Assembly: GCA_011051655.1 (NCBI GenBank)
Contig: DRKS01000010.1
Span: 1 to 39,155, forward strand
Origin: Sedimenticola sp.
Lineage (GTDB): Bacteria > Pseudomonadota > Gammaproteobacteria > Chromatiales > Chromatiaceae
Direction of reading: 5' to 3'
DNA: 39,155 nucleotides
The notes beneath the pieces were generated by a model. That model did not search any database, was not told the DNA's origin, and worked only from the letters and a program-made list of their open reading frames with translations. The position numbers and the translations under genes were made by a program. Each line of letters starts with the position of its first letter. The first letter of the stretch is position 1. Below, piece by piece: positions 34,184-39,155 of this stretch.

Positions 34184-35557
34184 ATGCCCTTTATTCCCCA
34201 CACCGAGGACGAGGTCCGCCACATGCTGGCCGCCATCGGCGCCGGCGACATCGAAGAGCTGTTCGATGAAATCCCCGCCGCCCTGCGCTGCGGCCGGCTG
34301 GAGGGGCTGCCGGAGGCCCTGTCCGAAATGGAGGCGGCCGGGCTCATGGCCGAGCGGGCCCGCCGGGACGGCCGGCTGGTCTGCTTCGCCGGCGCCGGCG
34401 CCTACGACCATCACATCCCGGCGGCGGTGTGGGAGATCGCCACCCGGGGCGAATACTACTCGGCCTACACCCCCTATCAGGCGGAGGCCAGCCAGGGCAC
34501 CCTGCAGGTGCTGTATGAATATCAGTCCATGATGGTGGCGCTCACCGCAATGGATGTCTCCAACGCCTCCCTCTACGACGGGGCCACGGCCCTGGCCGAG
34601 GCGGTGCTGATGGCGGTGCGGGCCAACCGCAAATCCAGGTCGCGCCGGGTGCTGGTTCCCGCCACCGTGCATCCCGTCTACCGCCGGGTGGCCCGGACCA
34701 TCGTCCACAACCAGGGCATCGAGCTGGTGGAGCTGCCCTTCTGCAACCAGGGGGGGCATACCCCCCCCGGCTCCCTGGCCCGCTTCGACGGCCAGGATAT
34801 CGCCGCCCTGGTCGTTCCCCAGCCAAACTTCTTCGGCGTACTGGAAGAGGTGGATGCCCTCACCGACTGGGCCCATGCCAACAAGGCCCTGGTGATCGCC
34901 CTGGTCAACCCGGTGGCGCTGGCGGTGCTCAATCCGCCGGGTGAGTGGGGGACCCGGGGGGCGGATATCTGTTGTGGCGAAGGCCAGCCCCTGGGCGCGC
35001 CCTTGTCATCGGGCGGCCCCTATTTCGGCTTCATGTGCTGCAAGCAGGCCCTGGCGCGCCAGATGCCGGGACGCATCGTCGGCGCCACCCGGGACCTGGA
35101 GGGCAAGAGAGGCTACACCCTCACCCTGCAGGCCCGTGAGCAGCACATCCGCCGGTCCAAGGCGACATCCAATATCTGCACCAACCAAGGCCTGATGGCC
35201 ACCGCGGCGACCATTCACATGGCCTTGCTGGGGGCCGAAGGCCTGGAGCGGGTTGCCGCGGCCTGCCATGCCAACACCCAGACACTGGTGGGCAAGCTGG
35301 CGCAGCTCCCCGGTGTCGAAACCCTGTTCGACCGGCCGGTGTTCCATGAGCAGGCATTGCGCATGCCGGCGAAGGCGAAGACCGTGCTGAAAGGCCTGGC
35401 CGGGCAGGGGGTGCTGGGCGGTCTCGATTTGAGCCGCGACTATCCCGAACTGGGTGATGCGGTGCTGGTCTGCGCCACCGAGAAACGCACGGAGCGGGAG
35501 ATGGATGATTACCGCCAAAAGCTGGCGGGAGTTCTTGGGCAAGAGAGTTTGGATTAG
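34184..35557 (+). CDS. gcvPA: Glycine dehydrogenase (decarboxylating) subunit 1
   Basis: The alpha subunit of the two-piece P protein, corresponding to the N-terminal half of E. coli GcvP. The 457 residues include [87 protein letters not shown] and [20 protein letters not shown]. This subunit lacks the PLP lysine and helps form the active site together with GcvPB. The split form is common in thermophiles, Firmicutes and several Gammaproteobacteria but not in E. coli. Confidence 0.96.
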   Translation: MPFIPHTEDEVRHMLAAIGAGDIEELFDEIPAALRCGRLEGLPEALSEMEAAGLMAERARRDGRLVCFAGAGAYDHHIPAAVWEIATRGEYYSAYTPYQAEASQGTLQVLYEYQSMMVALTAMDVSNASLYDGATALAEAVLMAVRANRKSRSRRVLVPATVHPVYRRVARTIVHNQGIELVELPFCNQGGHTPPGSLARFDGQDIAALVVPQPNFFGVLEEVDALTDWAHANKALVIALVNPVALAVLNPPGEWGTRGADICCGEGQPLGAPLSSGGPYFGFMCCKQALARQMPGRIVGATRDLEGKRGYTLTLQAREQHIRRSKATSNICTNQGLMATAATIHMALLGAEGLERVAAACHANTQTLVGKLAQLPGVETLFDRPVFHEQALRMPAKAKTVLKGLAGQGVLGGLDLSRDYPELGDAVLVCATEKRTEREMDDYRQKLAGVLGQESLD

Positions 35558-35574
35558 GCTTGGTTTTAATTTAA

Positions 35575-37029
35575 ATGCTTATTTATGAACGATCCCGCGC
35601 CGGGCGGCGGGCAGGCGCCCAGGCGCCACTGCGGGAAAACGATCTCTCCGGCATTCCCGGGGCGTTCCGCCGCAAACAGCGCGCCGCCCTGCCCGAGGTC
35701 TCGGAGATGCAGGTGGTGCGCCACTATACCCGGCTCTCCCAGAAGAATTTTTCCATCGACACCCAATTCTATCCATTGGGCTCCTGCACCATGAAATACA
35801 ACCCGCGGGGCTGCAACACCCTGGCCATGCTGCCGGGATTCCTGGCCCGTCACCCGGAGACCCCGGATGACCACAGCCAGGGATTTATGGCCTGCCTGTA
35901 TGAACTGCAGGAGATGCTGAAAGAGGTCACCGGCATGCGGGCGGTGTCCCTCACGCCCGCCGCCGGGGCCCAGGGGGAGTTCGCCGGGGTGGCGATGATT
36001 CGCGCCTACCATGAAGCCCGCGGTGACATGGAGCGCACCGAGATCCTGGTCCCGGACGCGGCCCATGGCACCAACCCGGCCTCGGCCGTGATGTGCGGCT
36101 ACAGGGTGCGGGAGGTTCCCACCGGCCCCGACGGTGACGTGGACGTGGAGGCCCTGCGCAAGGTGCTGGGCCCCCATACCGCCGGCATCATGTTGACCAA
36201 CCCCTCCACCCTGGGGGTGTTCGACCGGCGTATCCGGGAGATCGCCGCCCTGGTACACCAGGCCGGCGGCCTGCTCTATTACGATGGCGCCAACCTCAAC
36301 GCCATCCTCGGCAAGGTGCGTCCGGGGGACATGGGTTTCGACGTCATTCACGTCAACCTGCACAAGACCTTCTCCACCCCCCATGGCGGAGGCGGTCCGG
36401 GGGCGGGGCCGGTGGGCGTGAGCGAGCGTCTCGAACCCTATCTGCCCGTCCCGCTGGTGGCCCGCGCGGGGGAGCGCTACCACTGGCTGACGGAGCGGGA
36501 CCGCCCCGGGAGCATTGGCCGCCTGTCCGCCTTCGCCGGCAATGCGGGCATCCTGCTGCGCGCCTATGTCTATGCCCGCATGCTGGGCCGCGAAGGCATG
36601 GAGCGCGTGGCCGAGTATTCCACCCTCAACGCCAATTACATGCTGAAGCGGCTCATGGCGGCCGGTTTCGATGCGGCCTACCCCCAGCGCCGCGCCACCC
36701 ACGAGTTCATCATCACCCTCAAGCGCCAGGCCAAAGAACTCGGGGTGAGCACCATGGACTTCGCCAAGCGCCTGCTGGATTACGGCTTCCACGCCCCCAC
36801 CACCTATTTCCCCCTGCTGGTGCCGGAATGCCTGCTCATCGAGCCCACCGAAACCGAGTGCCGCGAAGAGCTGGATGGCTTCATCCAGGCCCTGTGCGAC
36901 ATCCGGCGGGAGGCGGAGCAGGACCCTGAGCGGGTGAAGACCGCCCCCCACAACCTGCCGGTCAGGCGGCTGGACGACGTGCGCGCCGCCCGGGAGCTGG
37001 ACCTGGCCTGGAAACCAAGCAGTGGCTGA
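35575..37029 (+). CDS. gcvPB: Glycine dehydrogenase (decarboxylating) subunit 2
   Basis: The PLP-carrying beta subunit of P protein, which decarboxylates glycine and passes the aminomethyl group to GcvH. The 484 residues contain [45 protein letters not shown] and [24 protein letters not shown], in which Lys264 is the expected PLP Schiff-base residue. The start ATG is 17 bases past gcvPA. The last 8 bases overlap the GTG start of dgkA. Confidence 0.96.
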   Translation: MLIYERSRAGRRAGAQAPLRENDLSGIPGAFRRKQRAALPEVSEMQVVRHYTRLSQKNFSIDTQFYPLGSCTMKYNPRGCNTLAMLPGFLARHPETPDDHSQGFMACLYELQEMLKEVTGMRAVSLTPAAGAQGEFAGVAMIRAYHEARGDMERTEILVPDAAHGTNPASAVMCGYRVREVPTGPDGDVDVEALRKVLGPHTAGIMLTNPSTLGVFDRRIREIAALVHQAGGLLYYDGANLNAILGKVRPGDMGFDVIHVNLHKTFSTPHGGGGPGAGPVGVSERLEPYLPVPLVARAGERYHWLTERDRPGSIGRLSAFAGNAGILLRAYVYARMLGREGMERVAEYSTLNANYMLKRLMAAGFDAAYPQRRATHEFIITLKRQAKELGVSTMDFAKRLLDYGFHAPTTYFPLLVPECLLIEPTETECREELDGFIQALCDIRREAEQDPERVKTAPHNLPVRRLDDVRAARELDLAWKPSSG

Positions 37030-37381
37030 TCGGGGCGCAGACGGGCTGACCCGCCTGATCAAGGCGTTTCATTATTCAATGGCCGGCTTCAGGGCGGCCT
37101 TCGCCAATGAGCAGGCCTTCCGCCAGGAGGTCTATTGCCTGATCGTCCTGGCGCCTCTGGGCCTGTGGTGGGGCGAGACGGGGCTGGAGCGGGCCCTGTT
37201 GGTGGGCAGCCTGCTGATCGTACCCATTGTGGAGCTGCTCAACTCCGCCGTCGAAGCCGTGGTGGACCGGGTCGGAACCGAACACCACGAACTGTCCGGC
37301 CGCGCCAAGGACATGGGCTCGGCGGCGGTGCTGCTCAGCATCCTGCTGGCCTGTGTGGTCTGGCTGCTGGTGCTGCTGTGA
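37022..37381 (+). CDS. dgkA: Diacylglycerol kinase
   Basis: A small trimeric inner-membrane kinase that recycles diacylglycerol to phosphatidic acid. The 119 residues (E. coli 122) have an amphipathic N-terminal helix ([26 protein letters not shown]), three transmembrane helices, and the active-site block [37 protein letters not shown] with the catalytic and Mg-binding glutamates. The GTG start overlaps gcvPB by eight bases, so it is probably expressed with the gcv genes, though its function is unrelated. Confidence 0.93.
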   Translation: MADRGADGLTRLIKAFHYSMAGFRAAFANEQAFRQEVYCLIVLAPLGLWWGETGLERALLVGSLLIVPIVELLNSAVEAVVDRVGTEHHELSGRAKDMGSAAVLLSILLACVVWLLVLL

Positions 37382-37418
37382 AGCACCAAGGTGCCCATCG
37401 AGAATGTGAGGTGATTTT

Positions 37419-37598
37419 ATGAAGCTGAAAGTAATTGTTCATGAAGCGGAAGAAGGGGGCTGCTGGGCCGAAGTCCCTTCCATCCCAGGCTGTGCCACAC
37501 AGGGTGAGACATTTGAGGAGCTTCTGGGAAATATCTACGAGGCCGTGGAGGGATGCCTGTCCGTGGACCTGAAGGACCTAGGAGTCTGTCGGATTTAG
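37419..37598 (+). CDS. HicB-like antitoxin, C-terminus cut off by an insertion sequence
   Basis: The 59-codon frame reads [59 protein letters not shown]. Residues 1-53 match the HicB_lk antitoxin domain, the RNase-H-like part that neutralises HicA-type mRNA interferases and can bind its own promoter. The last codons and stop lie in the inverted repeat of the IS. Removing the element and one CTAG copy restores an open frame (DLKDLEI) into the right flank. GAGGTG upstream is a fair ribosome binding site. No HicA gene lies on the left side; one could be to the right, beyond the window. The remnant may be non-functional. Confidence 0.72.
   Translation: MKLKVIVHEAEEGGCWAEVPSIPGCATQGETFEELLGNIYEAVEGCLSVDLKDLGVCRI
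37578..37581. repeat. Left copy of CTAG flanking the IS (probable target duplication)
   Basis: CTAG occurs immediately outside the left inverted repeat and again at 39147-39150 outside the right one. It could be a 4-bp target duplication or part of the conserved IS end. Confidence 0.55.
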
Positions 37599-39146
37599 CT
37601 CCTACATTCCTATAGAATAGTGACATCGTACCAAGAAGGGATTGAAGCCACCATGTCAGACAAATTCCAGCCGATCAATCGAGATACCGCCTATCTGTTG
37701 CCGCCATCATTGCAGGATTGGTTGCCGGAGAAGCACCTGGCGCGCTTTGTGGTGGACATTGTGGATCAACTCGACCTGGGGGAACTGGTGAAGCATTATG
37801 GTGGCGGTGGGAAACCGCCCTATCACCCGGCTGTGTTATTGGCGCTGTTGTTCTACGGCTACGCGACGGGGGTGTTTTCCAGTCGCAAGCTGGAGCAAGC
37901 GACCTACGACTCGGTAGCGTTCCGTTTTATCACCGGAGACACGCATCCAGACCATGACACGATTGCCGCCTTCCGTAAGCGTTTTCTGCCGGAGCTGGAA
38001 GGCCTGTTTGTGCAGATGCTGGTGGTGGCCAAGGTGATGGGTGTGTTCAAGTTGGGCAAGGTCAGCCTGGACGGCACCAAAATCAAGGCCAACGCCAGCA
38101 AGCACAAGGCGATGAGCTGGGGCTATGCAAACAAGCTGGAAGAGCAACTACGCCGGGAGGTCCAGGAACTGCTTAAGAAAGCAGAACGTGCCGATGCCGA
38201 AGATGAACCCGAGATGGATATTCCGGATGAGCTGACCCGCCGGGAAGATCGGCTGGCGGCGATCAAGAAAGCCAAAGAGGAGATCGAACGGCGTGCGAAA
38301 GAATGCTTCGATGCGGAACAGGCCGAGTATGAAGCGAAGCTCAAACAACGCAAAGATAAAGATGCAAAAACCGGCAAGAAAGCCCGTGGACGTGAGCCGA
38401 AGCCACCACAAGCCGGGCCGCGGGACAAAGACCAGGTTAATTTTACTGATGCAGAGTCCCGTATCATGCCGTCCTCGGAAGGTTTTGTGCAGGGCTACAA
38501 TGCCCAGGCGGCGGTTGATATTGAGTCGCACCTGATCGTGGAAAATCACCTCACCCAGCAGTCGAATGACAAACAGGAAGTGGAGCCGACCCTGAAGGGC
38601 CTGAAGGAAACCGAGGAACATTTAGGCAAGGCGGAAGCTTTATTGGCAGATGCGGGTTACTTCAGTGCAGACAATATAAAACAGTGTGAAGCTGAAGAGG
38701 TCGTACCGTATATCTCGGATCACCGGGAGCGGCACAACCAGTCGTGGGATGAGCGATTCAAACCCCCACCGCCTTGCCCGGAAGACGCCGATGCCGTGAC
38801 AGTGATGGCGCATCGATTACGCACAGCAGAAGGGAAGGCAATCTATGCCAAACGCAAATCCACCGTGGAAACGGTGTTTGGCATTATTAAAGAAGTGATG
38901 GGATTTCGGCGATTTCACCTTCGTGGGCTAAATGCGGCACAGGGCGAATGGAATCTGGTGTGTATGGCGTGGAACCTGAAAAGAATGTATGCCCTGGGAG
39001 GCTGAGAGCATGGCTCAGGAAGGTTTTACCCCGACAAAGTGTGCCCATTGCCGTGTGGGATGTGTTTTATTAAACAAAAAATCAGGGTTAGCGCTCAAGT
39101 CAGTGGAGTGCGCCTCTTTGCTGACCGGGCTAAACCCGACAGGCTC
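37582..39146 (+). mobile_element. IS1182-family insertion sequence, complete
   Basis: The element is 1565 bp, bounded by 20-base imperfect inverted repeats (37582-37601 and 39127-39146; 17 of 20 positions match, both beginning GAG-CTGTCGG-TTTAGC when read inward). It holds one intact transposase gene and is flanked by CTAG on both sides. The insertion interrupts a HicB-like antitoxin gene. The intact frame and well-preserved ends suggest a recent, possibly still active copy. Its base composition is less GC-rich than the surrounding chromosome. Confidence 0.88.
37653..39005 (+). CDS. IS1182-family transposase
   Basis: A 450-residue DDE transposase. The N-terminal MSDKFQPINRDTAYLLPPSLQDWLPEKHLARFVVDIVDQLDL is typical of IS1182-type enzymes (DUF772 region), with KPPYHPAVLLALLFYGYATGVFSSRKLE and FRFITGDTHPDHDTIAAFRKRF. 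The first catalytic Asp is in KVSLDGTKIKANASKHKAMSW, the second in LLADAGYFS, and the Glu is likely in KRKSTVETVFGIIKEVMGFRRFHLRG. A long charged insertion (about residues 160-255) separates the first and second parts of the catalytic domain. I start at ATG 37653; an in-frame GTG at 37620 would add 11 residues. Confidence 0.93.
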   Translation: MSDKFQPINRDTAYLLPPSLQDWLPEKHLARFVVDIVDQLDLGELVKHYGGGGKPPYHPAVLLALLFYGYATGVFSSRKLEQATYDSVAFRFITGDTHPDHDTIAAFRKRFLPELEGLFVQMLVVAKVMGVFKLGKVSLDGTKIKANASKHKAMSWGYANKLEEQLRREVQELLKKAERADAEDEPEMDIPDELTRREDRLAAIKKAKEEIERRAKECFDAEQAEYEAKLKQRKDKDAKTGKKARGREPKPPQAGPRDKDQVNFTDAESRIMPSSEGFVQGYNAQAAVDIESHLIVENHLTQQSNDKQEVEPTLKGLKETEEHLGKAEALLADAGYFSADNIKQCEAEEVVPYISDHRERHNQSWDERFKPPPPCPEDADAVTVMAHRLRTAEGKAIYAKRKSTVETVFGIIKEVMGFRRFHLRGLNAAQGEWNLVCMAWNLKRMYALGG

Positions 39147-39150
39147 CTAG
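39147..39150. repeat. Right copy of CTAG flanking the IS
   Basis: This matches the CTAG at 37578-37581. The five bases after it (AGATA) are the continuation of the interrupted hicB-like gene if the element is removed. Confidence 0.55.
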
Positions 39151-39155
39151 AGATA

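Overview
The window is a GC-rich chromosomal segment of a gammaproteobacterium. The evidence is gene order: zapA–6S RNA–ygfA, ygfB–pepP–gcv, maf–rng–yhdP–nit–tldD–pmbA, Rsd, PriA, RlmH and two-subunit GcvP. A periplasmic alpha-carbonic anhydrase and a pyrophosphate-type phosphofructokinase fit the autotrophic or methylotrophic Gammaproteobacteria (Chromatiales/Methylococcales-like), but nothing here fixes the genus. Almost all of it is core housekeeping sequence. The clearly mobile parts are a REP-type inverted repeat near the left end and an IS1182-type insertion sequence at the right end.

Layout. 1-4.95 kb: end of a MidA-type methyltransferase, an unknown lipoprotein, a REP hairpin, cca, a COG4324 lipoprotein aminopeptidase and an NDUFA9-like reductase. 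5-8.2 kb: TSUP permease, Rsd anti-sigma factor, DUF3581 protein, alpha-carbonic anhydrase. 8.1-12.9 kb (minus): priA, argS and a SPOR-domain protein. 13-23.4 kb (plus): rlmH, maf, rng, yhdP, a Nit amidase, tldD and pmbA, ending in a strong terminator. 23.4-29.9 kb: adk carrying a long lysine/alanine-rich histone H1-like tail (minus), PPi-type pfk (plus), rpiA (minus), ilvA (plus), a perfectly symmetric terminator, a stand-alone histone H1-like protein (minus) and ygfA (minus). 29.9-30.8 kb: 6S RNA, zapA and a zapB-like gene (minus) under one good sigma-70 promoter. 30.8-37.4 kb (plus): ygfB, pepP, gcvT, gcvH, gcvPA, gcvPB and dgkA, tightly packed with several overlaps. 37.4-39.15 kb: a HicB-like antitoxin gene interrupted by the IS.

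How the genes work together. gcvT-H-PA-PB encode three of the four glycine-cleavage proteins; the shared L protein is not here. argS, priA, rlmH, rng, maf and cca serve translation, tRNA/rRNA maturation and replication restart. TldD/PmbA form a protease complex. Rsd and 6S RNA both act on sigma-70 RNA polymerase. Adk, the PPi-type Pfk and RpiA touch adenylate, pyrophosphate and pentose/hexose phosphate balance.

The most unusual feature is the adenylate kinase of about 440 residues, whose last ~190 residues are a Lys/Ala-rich H1-like tail. A separate H1-like gene lies about 4 kb away. No large undescribed multi-gene system is visible. The candidates for novelty are the Adk-H1 fusion, the IS-disrupted HicB locus, and the poorly characterised lipoprotein and DUF3581 genes.
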